Of a stretch of DNA of 64,000 bases, positions 1 to 8,958 are shown one piece after another. The notes beneath the pieces were generated by a model, which saw only the letters and a program-made list of their open reading frames with translations, did not search any database and was not told the origin of the DNA. Origin of the DNA: Paenibacillus sp. MSJ-34 (GTDB taxonomy: Bacteria > Bacillota > Bacilli > Paenibacillales > Paenibacillaceae); NCBI RefSeq assembly GCF_018918005.1, contig NZ_JAHLPR010000024.1, forward strand, positions 29,808 through 93,807, read 5' to 3'. A program made the translations under genes and the position numbers. Position 1 is the stretch's first letter. Each line of letters starts with the position of its first letter.

Positions 1-704
1 TCCAACCGGTTCATCCCAACGTCGATGACGACCGCTCCCGGTTTCACATAACTTCGGTCTACGAATTTGGCGCGGCCGATCGCCACGACGAGAATATCCG
101 CCTGGCGCGTCAATTCCCGCATATTCGCCGTCTTCGAATGGCACATCGTTACGGTCGCGTTCTCCCGCTGCAGCAGCATCGATACCGGCTTGCCCACAAT
201 ATTGCTGCGGCCGATGACGACGGCGTGTTTGCCGGCGATGTCGACGCCCGTCCGTTTGATCATCTCGATGACGCCCGCCGGCGTGCACGGCAGCAAGCTA
301 TCGTCGCCGATCATCAAGTTGCCGACATTGATCGGATGGAAGCCGTCCACATCCTTCTCGACGGCAATCGCGTCGATGACCGCTTTCTCGTTCATATGTC
401 CGGGAAGCGGCAATTGGACAAGAATGCCGTGAATATTGTCCTGGCGGTTCAATCGATCCACCAGCGCAAGCAATTCCTCCTGCGACGCGGATTCGGGGAG
501 GCGATGCACCTCCGAATAAATCCCCAATTCCTTGCAGCTTCTTTCCTTGCTGTCCACATATACTTTCGAGCCCGGATCTTCGCCGACGAGCACCACCGCC
601 AGACCGGGACGAACGCCTTGCCCGATCAACCGTTCCACTTCCGATTGAATTTGTTCGCGAATTGACGCGGAAATCGCCTTGCCGTCTATCAAGGTTGCCG
701 TCAT
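1..704 (-). CDS. folD: FolD bifunctional methylenetetrahydrofolate dehydrogenase/cyclohydrolase (3' part outside window)
   Basis: Cytosolic enzyme that oxidises 5,10-methylene-THF to methenyl-THF (NADP) and hydrolyses it to 10-formyl-THF for one-carbon metabolism. The first 234 codons are visible; the C-terminus lies beyond base 1. The translation begins MTATLIDGKAIS and carries the YVDSK lysine motif (about residues 47-51), the DVDGFHPINVGNL segment and the PCTPAGV and GRSNIVGKP motifs of the family. The ATG at 704 is chosen over the one at 711, which opens another frame, because a GGGGAGA ribosome site precedes it. It starts 20 bp after nusB, so nusB-folD are probably cotranscribed. Identification is firm. 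Confidence 0.95.
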   Translation of the reverse strand, partial: MTATLIDGKAISASIREQIQSEVERLIGQGVRPGLAVVLVGEDPGSKVYVDSKERSCKELGIYSEVHRLPESASQEELLALVDRLNRQDNIHGILVQLPLPGHMNEKAVIDAIAVEKDVDGFHPINVGNLMIGDDSLLPCTPAGVIEMIKRTGVDIAGKHAVVIGRSNIVGKPVSMLLQRENATVTMCHSKTANMRELTRQADILVVAIGRAKFVDRSYVKPGAVVIDVGMNRL

Positions 705-723
705 TGTTCATCTCTCCCCTATG

Positions 724-1170
724 TCAGTTTGATTTCAGCTTATCCAGTTCCTTCATCATTTTCCCCAGCACGCCGTTGACGAATTTGCCGGAATCGTCCG
801 TGCCGAAATGTTTTGCAAGCTCAATCGCTTCATTGATGACCACCTTCGGCGGCACGTCGTCCTTGAACACCATTTCATAACAAGCGAGGCGCAGTATTTG
901 CCGATCGACGCGGGACAAACGGTCGACCTGCCATCCCTTTAGAAATTCGGACAACAGCTGGTCGATCCGTTCTTTGTTGTTCCATACGCCATGAACAAGG
1001 GCTAGCACGTGAACGCTCGTCTCCTGTACGTTGCGCACTTCGATTTCCGTCTCGTTCTCTTCCTTTGCTTCGGTCAACACCATGGAGACGGCCTCTTCCG
1101 CCGACACTCCGTTCATTTCCATTTGATACAAGCTTTGCACCGTAATTTCTCTCGCCAGGCGCCTCTTCAT
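724..1170 (-). CDS. nusB: NusB transcription antitermination factor
   Basis: A 148-residue all-helical RNA-binding protein that with NusE (S10) binds boxA and supports antitermination on rRNA operons. The N-terminus MKRRLAREITVQSLYQ is the typical arginine-rich helix 1, and the C-terminal part contains the conserved VINEAIELAKHFG and FVNGVLGKM blocks. Length matches the family. A GGAGGAAC ribosome site lies just upstream. The nusB-folD order downstream of acc/Asp23 genes is common in Bacillales. Confidence 0.95.
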   Translation of the reverse strand: MKRRLAREITVQSLYQMEMNGVSAEEAVSMVLTEAKEENETEIEVRNVQETSVHVLALVHGVWNNKERIDQLLSEFLKGWQVDRLSRVDRQILRLACYEMVFKDDVPPKVVINEAIELAKHFGTDDSGKFVNGVLGKMMKELDKLKSN

Positions 1171-1441
1171 TCACGTTCCTCCAACATTAGGGTTTTATTT
1201 CACTAGTATGATACGTTCTCGACACAAAAAAACCTATGATCGTCTCCTGTACGATAGCGGACAGTATATAAATGCAAGTTCAAACAGCCGATGGGGACTT
1301 CTAAGGATGCCTTTGGAATTTCCGTGGAAATTCCCGCGCAAGCCGCAATTTTCGGCGAGATTCGGGAGGCAGCCGGCGCTGCGCCCGCTATTTGAACAAC
1401 CTCTATATCAAGTCATTTTCGTTCAGGAACTTTCACAGGAT

Positions 1442-1684
1442 TCATTTAAACAATCTCCATCTATCGGTCAGCCAATCCGCCATGCGTTGCCACGGGAACA
1501 AAGCGCCAAGCTTCAAGTCCTTCTGCTTTCCGAGCGTATAGCCGATAAATACTAACAAAGCCAGGAAGAGCATGTCCCAAAATCCGAAGCATATATATGC
1601 GATAAAAAGAATCGTTCCTGCCGCAACGCCGGAAATACGTCCGCCGTGACTTTCCCATATCGATTTCCACATCGGGAAACTCAC
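1442..1684 (-). CDS. DUF2273 small membrane protein
   Basis: An 80-residue protein with two closely spaced hydrophobic helices (about residues 18-35 and 37-50) separated by a short turn, then a basic tail. This matches the DUF2273 family, which usually accompanies Asp23 and AmaP. It begins 2 bp after amaP, indicating translational coupling. Its role is not established; by context it belongs to the membrane-anchored Asp23 envelope complex. A gene-free stretch of about 270 bp separates it from nusB. Confidence 0.8.
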   Translation of the reverse strand: MSFPMWKSIWESHGGRISGVAAGTILFIAYICFGFWDMLFLALLVFIGYTLGKQKDLKLGALFPWQRMADWLTDRWRLFK

Positions 1685-1686
1685 CT

Positions 1687-2226
1687 CTATTCCACTCTCG
1701 ATTTGAAGACTTGCGTCTGAACGATATTCGCAATATATACGGATACATTGGATACGGGAATTCCCGTAATTTCTTGCACATATCCGTGAACTTGGCGCTG
1801 CACTTCTTCGGTCAGTCCCGGAATCGAGCTTTCTCCGTCCACGATCAGGCGAATCGTAATGACGATGCCCGCTTCGGTCACTTCAATTTTCGTTTTCAAG
1901 TCTTTGACGCCGCGAATGCGGGACGCCGATTTCAAAACTAAATTTTCAACCGTTTCTACGGAAATTTTAATATCGCCGAAGTCGTTGCGCTGATCGATCG
2001 AATGCAGCGACGCCTTCTCGCGGCGAACCGATATGTAAAAAAAGCGGAGACTGATCAAAAATATGACGACCGAACCGGCAATAAAGCTGTAACGGAGCCA
2101 TTCGCCTTCGACCATAAAGAAAGACGGGTTCACCAATCGCATGCTAAGGAGAAACATCACGACGGATAATGCCCCGATGACCAAACTGTATAGAAACAGC
2201 AGCAGCCTGTCCAATATTTTCACCAT
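1687..2226 (-). CDS. amaP: AmaP alkaline shock membrane anchor protein
   Basis: A 179-residue protein with two N-terminal transmembrane segments (about residues 9-29 and 44-66), followed by a soluble domain with the Asp23-like pattern (VENLVLKSASRIRGVKDLK, then VTEAGIVITIRL). In staphylococci AmaP anchors Asp23 to the membrane. It is followed immediately by DUF2273 and preceded by the Asp23-family gene, which supports the assignment. The ribosome site AGGAGGCC lies upstream. Confidence 0.85.
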   Translation of the reverse strand: MVKILDRLLLFLYSLVIGALSVVMFLLSMRLVNPSFFMVEGEWLRYSFIAGSVVIFLISLRFFYISVRREKASLHSIDQRNDFGDIKISVETVENLVLKSASRIRGVKDLKTKIEVTEAGIVITIRLIVDGESSIPGLTEEVQRQVHGYVQEITGIPVSNVSVYIANIVQTQVFKSRVE

Positions 2227-2256
2227 AAATGCTGTGGCCTCCTTAAAATCAGAGCA

Positions 2257-2282
2257 AACCCCTGACGATGATGTCGGGGGTT
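2257..2282 (-). terminator. Hairpin between the Asp23-family gene and amaP
   Basis: AACCCC and GGGGTT arms with an inner GAC/GTC form a hairpin downstream of the Asp23-family gene. The following bases on the minus strand are only moderately T-rich (GATTTTAAGG), so it may act as a partial terminator or processing site that separates the acc-Asp23 unit from amaP-DUF2273. Confidence 0.45.
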
Positions 2283-2315
2283 CTCCATTCTAATTAACGC
2301 GTTCCTGCAAACGGC

Positions 2316-2726
2316 TTATCGTACTCGTTGCGCCGCCGACTCTTCCTCTTCCGGCTTATCCGCAACTTTGAAATGAACGTCGTGAATGTGTACGTTGACC
2401 TCCACGACATGCAGGCCGGTCATCGTTTCAATCGAACGTTTCACACCGCGTTGAATTTCCGTAGCCACTTCCGGAATGCGGTTTCCATATTCCACAATGA
2501 TCGATACGTCCACGGCCGCTTCCCGTTGTCCGACCTCAACTTTTACGCCTTTGGACAAATTTTTGCGTCCTAGCAATTCTGCAATGCCTCCCGCAAAACC
2601 GCCGCTCATGCCGGCAACGCCCTCCACTTCGATTGTGGCCAAACCGGCGATGACCTCAATGACTTCCGGAGCGATATGAATTTGTCCCATTTCCGTCTTT
2701 TCGTAATCCGTCGCTATCGTATCCAT
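2316..2726 (-). CDS. yqhY: Asp23/Gls24-family envelope stress protein (YqhY-like)
   Basis: A 136-residue cytosolic Asp23-family protein. It shows the IHIAPEVIEVIAGLA start of the domain, the GVAGMSGG turn, VSIIVEYGNRIPEVA and a C-terminal EVNVHIHDV strand. The start at 2726 is chosen because a GGAGGTG site stands 8 bases upstream; an upstream in-frame ATG at 2762 has no such site. In Bacillus subtilis yqhY follows accBC, exactly as here, and links to regulation of acetyl-CoA carboxylase. The acidic tail (EEEESAAQ) is poorly conserved in general. Confidence 0.88.
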   Translation of the reverse strand: MDTIATDYEKTEMGQIHIAPEVIEVIAGLATIEVEGVAGMSGGFAGGIAELLGRKNLSKGVKVEVGQREAAVDVSIIVEYGNRIPEVATEIQRGVKRSIETMTGLHVVEVNVHIHDVHFKVADKPEEEESAAQRVR

Positions 2727-2821
2727 TCGCCAGACACCTCCAATAGTTTGCGGATGTTTCATCCGACAAGCATACGCACCATATTATACATACTATATCA
2801 TTTCATCGGAAATATGACAAA

Positions 2822-4165
2822 CTAGACTTCATACTCCTCAAGAAACTTAATATCGAAATCGCCTTCCACGAATTTGGGATGTTCGAGCAGTTTCAAATGG
2901 AAAGGAATCGTCGTATGAATTCCTTCGATTTCAAATTCGGACAGCGCTCTGCGCATGCGCTCGATCGCTTCCTGGCGCGTCGGCGCCCATACGATCAGCT
3001 TGGCGATCATCGAATCGTAATGGGGCGAAATCGTATATCCCGGATACGCGGCGCTGTCGACCCGGACGCCCAATCCTCCCGGCGGCAAGTAGAAGCCGAT
3101 CTTGCCCGGCGAAGGCATAAAATTGCGGCTCGCGTCTTCCGCATTAATGCGGCATTCGATCGACCATCCGTTAAATTGAACGTCTTCTTGCCGGAACGAC
3201 AACGGGTTGCCCTCGGCTACCGAGATCATCTCTTTAATCAGGTCGACGCTCGTAATCATCTCCGTTACGGGATGCTCGACTTGAATTCGCGTATTCATTT
3301 CCATGAAGTAAAAGTTGCCGTCAGGTCCAAGCAGAAATTCCAGCGTGCCCGCACCCGCATAATTGACGGCTTGTGCGGCGCGCACTGCGGCCTGCCCCAT
3401 CCGCTCGCGAATTTCGGGCGTGAGCACCGCGCACGGCGCCTCTTCGATCAGCTTCTGTCTGCGGCGCTGCACCGAGCAATCGCGTTCGCCCAAATGCACG
3501 ACGTTTCCGTGTTTGTCGGCGATAATTTGAATTTCGACATGCTTCATGCCGGTCAAATATTTCTCCAAATAAACGCCGGCATTGCCGAACGCCTTTTGCG
3601 CTTCCTGCTGCGCGGTCGTGATTTGCTGAATGAGCGCTTCTTCGTTCTCCGCCAAACGGATGCCTTTGCCGCCTCCGCCTGCCGTCGCTTTAATAATCAC
3701 GGGATAACCGATATCGCGCGCGACCATGATCGCTTCGTCCAAATCCTCAATTAATCCGTCCGAACCCGGAATAACCGGCACATTCGCTTCTTTCATCGTC
3801 TGTTTGGCAACGGATTTGTCGCCCATCCGGCTGATGGCTTCCGGCGAAGGACCGATAAAGGCGATGTTGCAGGAGTCGCAAATTTCCGCGAAATCGGCGT
3901 TCTCGGCCAAGAAACCGTATCCCGGATGGATGGCGTCGCATTCGGTAAGCGTAGCTACGCTCATAATATTCGCCAAGTTCAGATAGCTTTCCTTGGAAAT
4001 TGTAGGTCCGATGCAGTAGGCCTCATCCGCCATCCGGACATGGAGCGCGTCGCGGTCCGCCTCGGAATATACGGCAACCGAAGCGATTCCAAGCTCCCGG
4101 CATGCGCGAATAATGCGCACTGCGATTTCGCCGCGGTTGGCGATCAATATTTTTCGAAACTTCAT
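2822..4165 (-). CDS. accC: AccC biotin carboxylase subunit of acetyl-CoA carboxylase
   Basis: A 447-residue ATP-grasp enzyme that carboxylates the biotin of AccB with bicarbonate and ATP, the first half-reaction of malonyl-CoA synthesis. Visible motifs: the N-terminal [17 protein letters not shown], the glycine-rich ATP loop [12 protein letters not shown] (about 159-170), [13 protein letters not shown] and [15 protein letters not shown] of the active site. Length is normal. It starts 11 bp after accB, forming an accBC operon. Confidence 0.97.
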   Translation of the reverse strand: MKFRKILIANRGEIAVRIIRACRELGIASVAVYSEADRDALHVRMADEAYCIGPTISKESYLNLANIMSVATLTECDAIHPGYGFLAENADFAEICDSCNIAFIGPSPEAISRMGDKSVAKQTMKEANVPVIPGSDGLIEDLDEAIMVARDIGYPVIIKATAGGGGKGIRLAENEEALIQQITTAQQEAQKAFGNAGVYLEKYLTGMKHVEIQIIADKHGNVVHLGERDCSVQRRRQKLIEEAPCAVLTPEIRERMGQAAVRAAQAVNYAGAGTLEFLLGPDGNFYFMEMNTRIQVEHPVTEMITSVDLIKEMISVAEGNPLSFRQEDVQFNGWSIECRINAEDASRNFMPSPGKIGFYLPPGGLGVRVDSAAYPGYTISPHYDSMIAKLIVWAPTRQEAIERMRRALSEFEIEGIHTTIPFHLKLLEHPKFVEGDFDIKFLEEYEV

Positions 4166-4176
4166 TGCTCTCCCCC

Positions 4177-4680
4177 CTATTCCGTTTTCACCAAGAAAAG
4201 AGGTTGACCGAATTCAACCAACTGACCGTCCTCAACCAAAATATCGACGATTTCGCCTTTAACCTCTGCTTCCAACTCGTTCATCAATTTCATCGCTTCG
4301 ATAATGCAAACGACCGATTTTTCCTTGACTTTGTCGCCGATTTTCACATATGGGCTCGCGTCAGGCGATGGCGCTTGATAGAAAGTGCCCACCATGGGCG
4401 AGACGATTTTATGTAAATTGCTTGCTTGCTCCGCTTTGGCGGGAGCGTCGTTCGCCTGGCCTTGGGCCTGGGCCGCATCCGCTGCGGGACCCGCCGCAAT
4501 ATGCGCGGTTGGCGCGGGATGAAAGGTTTGCTGAATCGGCGCGGTTTGGACGTTGACCAATTCCGTTTTGCCCGGCTTGCGAATCAACAGTCTTGAACCT
4601 TCGTTTTCAATTTCCAATTCTTGAACGGTAGTCTGGTCGACCAGCTTGATTAACTCTTTAATCTCGCTCAGTTTAAACAT
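4177..4680 (-). CDS. accB: AccB biotin carboxyl carrier protein
   Basis: A 167-residue carrier with an N-terminal helical region, a Pro/Ala-rich flexible linker (about residues 52-85) and a C-terminal biotinyl domain. The biotin-accepting lysine is in EAMKLMNE (about K131), and the 'thumb' region [19 protein letters not shown] that distinguishes acetyl-CoA carboxylase carriers is present. It is the first gene of accB-accC. The preceding segment up to spoIIIAH carries a terminator and an inverted-repeat element. Confidence 0.96.
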   Translation of the reverse strand: MFKLSEIKELIKLVDQTTVQELEIENEGSRLLIRKPGKTELVNVQTAPIQQTFHPAPTAHIAAGPAADAAQAQGQANDAPAKAEQASNLHKIVSPMVGTFYQAPSPDASPYVKIGDKVKEKSVVCIIEAMKLMNELEAEVKGEIVDILVEDGQLVEFGQPLFLVKTE

Positions 4681-4790
4681 TTATTTCACTCCTTGTCAGA
4701 TCTGCTTTCACTTTCTCATTCAAGTTGCGGAAACGTTCGTTGTCCATGTTGCGGACGAACATATAACGTAAGTATTATAACATAATCGTT

Positions 4791-4826
4791 CAAAATAAAA
4801 AGAGTCCAGATCAACCGGACTCTTTT
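4791..4826 (-). terminator. Rho-independent terminator of the spoIIIA operon
   Basis: On the minus strand AAAAGAGTCC - GGTTGATCT - GGACTCTTTT forms a ten-base-pair stem followed by TTTTTATTTT. It stands 140 bp after the spoIIIAH stop and before accB. Confidence 0.85.
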
Positions 4827-4834
4827 ACGCGGTT

Positions 4835-4937
4835 GTTCAAAAAGTCCCCTTTTGATCGCGAAGCATATCCGGGAGCGGATTCGACATCGAATGGTTCTCC
4901 CTGCCTTCTCGGTGTTTGAAAAGTTCACTTTTTGAAC
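4835..4937. repeat. 103-bp element with perfect 11-bp terminal inverted repeats (MITE-like)
   Basis: GTTCAAAAAGT at 4835-4845 and its exact complement ACTTTTTGAAC at 4927-4937 bracket 81 bp that contain a smaller palindrome (ATTCGACATCGAAT) near the middle. It lies between the spoIIIAH stop and the operon terminator. No ORF is inside. The layout suggests a non-autonomous transposable element or structured 3' RNA element; only one copy is visible here. Confidence 0.6.
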
Positions 4938-4962
4938 TTGCATTTTCATTGCAACAATCGGA

Positions 4963-5607
4963 TTACGGCGAGACGCGCTGTACGCTCACTTTATCTTGCG
5001 TTACATTTAATTCTTTCATAACAAGATCGATGATGCTGACCGCTTGGCTGACTTCCAATTGCTTGCTCTGTACGACGACTTTATATTTATCGTTATCCTG
5101 CGTAATAACCGCATCGCCGAATTCTTTCTGCAATGTTTCCTCGACGCTCGTTATTTTTTGCTCCTTCTCTTCCAGCTTCATCATCTCTTCCGTCGCTTTG
5201 CCGGCGTCCGCAGGCGATTTTTCCATGTCGTTCACGATCGATTGCAATTCCTCCATTTTTTTCTGGTTTTCGTCGTTCCGGTTCATTTGCAGCTTCGTAA
5301 TATAGTCTTTGGACGACGCCCCCTGATTTTCCATCTGTTTCAGCACGTCTTGGTCGCTCTTGCTTTCCGACGGCTCGCTCGTCGGATCCGCGTTCGGATC
5401 GAGCACTTCGTCCACGATTACATCGTTTGCGCCGTTGCCGTTATCCGATCCGTTAGGCATGATCATATCGTTCGTCAGTTGCGTGCCGTCCGCGAGCTGG
5501 TTCGATTCCTTCGATCCAGAAGGATCGGTGAACAAATAATAGGCGGACAGGATGACCATAATGCTCAGCATGGAAACTAACCAAATCGTTTGTCTTTTCG
5601 AATTCAT
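4963..5607 (-). CDS. spoIIIAH: SpoIIIAH engulfment/channel protein
   Basis: A 214-residue mother-cell protein with one N-terminal membrane helix (about 9-27), a Ser/Asp/Glu-rich linker and a C-terminal ring-forming YscJ/FliF-like domain (about residues 115-213, ending VTQDKVSVQRV). With forespore SpoIIQ it forms the A-Q channel across the two forespore membranes. It is the last gene of the operon and is transcribed after spoIIIAG. Confidence 0.93.
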   Translation of the reverse strand: MNSKRQTIWLVSMLSIMVILSAYYLFTDPSGSKESNQLADGTQLTNDMIMPNGSDNGNGANDVIVDEVLDPNADPTSEPSESKSDQDVLKQMENQGASSKDYITKLQMNRNDENQKKMEELQSIVNDMEKSPADAGKATEEMMKLEEKEQKITSVEETLQKEFGDAVITQDNDKYKVVVQSKQLEVSQAVSIIDLVMKELNVTQDKVSVQRVSP

Positions 5608-5644
5608 ATTGTTTTTCCTCCTTGCGGATATGATTTATTTTCAA

Positions 5645-6292
5645 TTATTGGGATTGCTTGCGGGGCACGACGGAAATGCGGTAAGCGGGAACGCTCATCC
5701 CTTTTTCCACCGCGTCGATGATCAGTTCCTTCACAGTGCGGTTTTCCGCACCTTTGGCAACAATGAGCACCCCTCGAATTTTCGGTTTAATTTTTTTCGT
5801 TACGATCGGAGTCTGATCGCCGGAAGATTCGTACGTGACAATCTGTCCGTCGCGGGTATATTGCGTAATATGCCGCTTGCCTCCGTTCGGATCGGATTCG
5901 TCCGTAACCTGCTGGCTGTCTTTGACGTTGCGCTGTACAATGACTTCCTCCGTGGAATCGACCGTTACCATGACATCCACCGTGCCGACGCCGACGATCT
6001 TTTCCAAGATCTCCTTCATATTCGCCTCCAGAGCCTGTTCGATCGTATCGAACGCGGAGAGCGGCGACGGATCGGCGGTCGCAGCGGCTTGTATGTCGGA
6101 AGACGGCGGAGGATCGCGACTCTCATTGACGTTATCGACCGATTTGACGTTCATTTTTGCAAATGAGTTGAACAGCAATAGTCCCATGCCGATCAGCCCC
6201 AACATAAGCAGCCAGCGAAACGTTTGTACCCGTTTGGTCCCGCCCGGGCCGCCGCCGATCCAATTCTCCAACGTTTGCAGCCATTTTGCCAA
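5645..6292 (-). CDS. spoIIIAG: SpoIIIAG channel ring protein
   Basis: A 215-residue protein with one membrane helix near residues 24-45 and a soluble domain containing the VGVGTVDVMVTVDSTEEVIVQRN segment and a C-terminal VKELIIDAVEKGM helix. In B. subtilis it forms a large ring in the intermembrane space. The start is TTG at 6292: GGAGGTG lies 8 bases upstream, inside the end of spoIIIAF, and the same frame stays open far upstream without relation to the family. A 215-residue length fits known SpoIIIAG. Confidence 0.9.
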   Translation of the reverse strand: MAKWLQTLENWIGGGPGGTKRVQTFRWLLMLGLIGMGLLLFNSFAKMNVKSVDNVNESRDPPPSSDIQAAATADPSPLSAFDTIEQALEANMKEILEKIVGVGTVDVMVTVDSTEEVIVQRNVKDSQQVTDESDPNGGKRHITQYTRDGQIVTYESSGDQTPIVTKKIKPKIRGVLIVAKGAENRTVKELIIDAVEKGMSVPAYRISVVPRKQSQ

Positions 6293-6306
6293 ATGAAGTC
6301 CACCTC

Positions 6307-7032
6307 CTATTCGACCTGGATTCCGTTTGCTTCCACATCCCACTCGCGCCGTATCAGACGGACGATTTCCTCCTTGACGGTTTGCCCGCCCGCCGCTTGC
6401 CCGGCACTCGCGCCATTCGGCCGCGCTTCCGGGTCCGCCTCCGCCAATGCGGGAACGGACTCGCCCGAAGACTCGATGCGCACTTCCACTTTGACCGCCT
6501 CCATCGGCTTGATTCCGGCGATCGGCTCGGCGCCGCCTAGCGCGGGTTGTTCGTCTCCATTCAGAACGACGGATACGGAGCCGATCTTGGGCGGTTGCCT
6601 TGATGTCTGCCCCGAGCCATTCGGCCCGTAGTTCAGCGAAACGCTGACCTTCGACACCGCCGCGCCCGTCTCGCGCTCGATCTGTTCCTTCATCCGTGCG
6701 GCGATCTCGGCTTCGACCGTGCGCAAAGCTTCTTCTTCCCGGCTTCGCCTGATTCGTTCGCCCTCGCTGACGATTCGCTCGAGATCGTCCATCTTGCCGG
6801 AAGCGGCCTTCTCGAAACTCGATTGCCTTTCCAATTCGTCTGCCAGCCGATCCGCAAAATTGCCTTGAAACAATTCCAGTACGGGCGAAATGATCGTCAG
6901 CAGGATCAGCAGGCTGACAACCAATTTGACATACCGCTGCAGGGAACGGCTCGGCAAGATCAAATCGACGAACGAAGCGATTAGAATGACGACGATGATT
7001 TGTTTCAACCAACCGTTGAGCCAGTCCATCAT
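6307..7032 (-). CDS. spoIIIAF: SpoIIIAF stage III sporulation protein
   Basis: A 241-residue protein with two N-terminal membrane helices (about 9-26 and 34-53) followed by a charged helical region and a soluble domain ending in the conserved VKEEIVRLIRREWDVEANGIQVE-like tail. Part of the mother-cell SpoIIIA complex. Its ATG overlaps the end of spoIIIAE by four bases. A Pro/Gln/Ala-rich insertion lies around residues 195-215. Confidence 0.9.
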   Translation of the reverse strand: MMDWLNGWLKQIIVVILIASFVDLILPSRSLQRYVKLVVSLLILLTIISPVLELFQGNFADRLADELERQSSFEKAASGKMDDLERIVSEGERIRRSREEEALRTVEAEIAARMKEQIERETGAAVSKVSVSLNYGPNGSGQTSRQPPKIGSVSVVLNGDEQPALGGAEPIAGIKPMEAVKVEVRIESSGESVPALAEADPEARPNGASAGQAAGGQTVKEEIVRLIRREWDVEANGIQVE

Positions 7033-8216
7033 CGCAGCATCACCGTCACATTCCCCGCAGTCAGCATAATCGTGATCGCCAGAAAAAACATCAATCCGAC
7101 GGCGGCGAGCGCGCCGAACACGTAAATCATGCTCTTGCCGATCGTTTGCAGGCAGGTCACGATGGGACTCTCTCCCATCGGCTGCATGACGGCCGCAGAT
7201 ACGTTGTATATTAATGCGAGCGTCAATATTTTAAGCGCGGGAAACGCGCATAAAAACAAGATAATGAGTACTCCCGCCAAGCCGATCGCATTTTTGACGA
7301 GCAGCGAAGCGGAAATCACGGTATCCGCCGCATCCGAGAACATCTTGCCGACAACGGGCACGAAATTGCCGGTAATATATTTGGCCGTGCGTACCGTCAC
7401 CCCGTCCGTCACCGATCCGGTTACGCCTTGCACCGAAATGACGCCGAGAAACACGGTCAGCAGCGCTCCAAGCGCATATACCCCGATCGATCGCAGCAAA
7501 TTTGCAAGATGCGTCGCTTTATATTTGTCCGACATCGAACTGACGATATGCAGCACGGCGGAGAAGAACAATAGCGGGAACACGACGAAGTAGATCAGAT
7601 TCCCTACCGTATGGATCATAAAAACGACGAGCGGATGCATAATGGAGACCGTTACGACGTTGCCCATGGAAGCGAGCAAAGAGAACAATAGGGGTACCAT
7701 CGCCATCATAAAATGAATCATGCCCGAGATGGCGTCTTTGGCGTACCCGATCGCGACGTTAAAGCTGTTGATCGCGATAATGATAATGACCATATAAGAA
7801 ATCGAATAAGCCACTTTACTGACCGCGTTCCGTTCGAACGCGGTCTGCAGCGTTTCGAGAATCATGCTAAATACCGTCAATATGACGATAGTGACGAGCA
7901 GCTTGCCGTTGTATGCGACTTCATGGAACAGAAACGAGAGCAATCCCCGCAACGCCGACGCGAGACTGAAGCCTTCTCCTCCGGGAAGCAGCATATCCAT
8001 AAACGTCGGGGCCTTCTGATCCGGGAAAAATCCGCCGTACTGCTTCATTAAATTATCCCAGTACCGTTCGATTTCGCTCGTCTGCAGCTGTTTGGCCTGC
8101 TGCTCGATCAATTGATCCGCCGGCGAGGCTGTCGCGGCAATATATTGCCCCAGCATCGCGATGAAACAACAAAGGAACATGACGGACGCGCTTTTCCATT
8201 GGTTCGTGCGGTTCAT
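7029..8216 (-). CDS. spoIIIAE: SpoIIIAE polytopic membrane protein
   Basis: A 395-residue protein with a cleavable-looking signal segment (residues 12-30) and about seven to eight further hydrophobic helices, for example LLVTIVILTVFSMIL, VAYSISYMVIIIIAI and AIGLAGVLIILFLCAFP. SpoIIIAE is the large integral membrane component of the SpoIIIA export-like machinery in the mother cell. Length and order between AD and AF are as expected. Confidence 0.93.
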   Translation of the reverse strand: MNRTNQWKSASVMFLCCFIAMLGQYIAATASPADQLIEQQAKQLQTSEIERYWDNLMKQYGGFFPDQKAPTFMDMLLPGGEGFSLASALRGLLSFLFHEVAYNGKLLVTIVILTVFSMILETLQTAFERNAVSKVAYSISYMVIIIIAINSFNVAIGYAKDAISGMIHFMMAMVPLLFSLLASMGNVVTVSIMHPLVVFMIHTVGNLIYFVVFPLLFFSAVLHIVSSMSDKYKATHLANLLRSIGVYALGALLTVFLGVISVQGVTGSVTDGVTVRTAKYITGNFVPVVGKMFSDAADTVISASLLVKNAIGLAGVLIILFLCAFPALKILTLALIYNVSAAVMQPMGESPIVTCLQTIGKSMIYVFGALAAVGLMFFLAITIMLTAGNVTVMLR

Positions 8217-8247
8217 GGCATCAACTCCGTTTCGCGCAAGAGACGTG

Positions 8248-8646
8248 TTAAGCCGGCAACAGGCGCAGCACCGTTTCGATAATAATGCTGATAATCGGGA
8301 TGGCGAGGACCATGATTAGCACTTTGCCGGCCAGTTCGATTTTGGAAGCGATGCCTTCTTGACCCGCGTCCCTGACGATTTGCGCTCCGAATTCGGCAAT
8401 ATAGGCGATGCCGATAATTTTCAGTATCGTTTTCAAATAGATCATTTGAATTCCGGATCGTTCGGCCAAATCTTGCAGCACTTGAATGACCGCGTCGATT
8501 TTTTCGATCAGGAAAAGAAAAATAACGATGCCGGTGAACGTGGCTACGACAAATGCAAACATCGGCTTCTGTTCTTTCAGGACGAGGATCAATACGGTGG
8601 CGATCAGCCCCAGACCAACGATCTGTATCATTTCCACGCCGTCCAC
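8248..8646 (-). CDS. spoIIIAD: SpoIIIAD membrane protein
   Basis: A 132-residue membrane protein with about four helices; the segment YLKTILKIIGIAYIAEFGAQIVRDAGQ is strongly typical of the SpoIIIAC/AD family. It begins one base after spoIIIAC ends. Translation may start at the first ATG (8646) or at the internal MIQIVGLGLIA. Confidence 0.93.
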   Translation of the reverse strand: MDGVEMIQIVGLGLIATVLILVLKEQKPMFAFVVATFTGIVIFLFLIEKIDAVIQVLQDLAERSGIQMIYLKTILKIIGIAYIAEFGAQIVRDAGQEGIASKIELAGKVLIMVLAIPIISIIIETVLRLLPA

Positions 8647-8850
8647 CTACTGGAACAGGAAGATCATCTTAATTTCTTGAAACAAATCATTCAAGAGCCG
8701 AACGACCATAAAAAGTACGACGACGAACCCGATCACGGTGACCCAATGCGCCATATCCTCTTTCCCCATCTGCTTTAACACGGTATGGATCATCGCGATG
8801 ATGATGCCGATCCCCGCAATTTGAAAAATCGCGCCTACTTCTAAGTTCAT
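8647..8850 (-). CDS. spoIIIAC: SpoIIIAC membrane protein
   Basis: A 67-residue protein with two membrane helices (IAGIGIIIAMIHTVLKQMG and VIGFVVVLFMVVRLLND), the normal size for SpoIIIAC. It is followed immediately by spoIIIAD. The 108 bp upstream of it to spoIIIAB carry no gene. Confidence 0.93.
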   Translation of the reverse strand: MNLEVGAIFQIAGIGIIIAMIHTVLKQMGKEDMAHWVTVIGFVVVLFMVVRLLNDLFQEIKMIFLFQ

Positions 8851-8958
8851 CCTCTTGGCACCTCTCTATATGAATGACAGTACCCCATGCTGCAGGCCTC
8901 GCAATATAGTTGCGCTTAGACGTAAATCGTAAGCTTCGTATCGTGCCTGAACCGCTTT

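Noticed and set aside
2879..3754. Open frame of 291 codons opposite accC
   Set aside because: Antisense shadow of a high-GC conserved gene, with Arg/His-rich nonsense composition.
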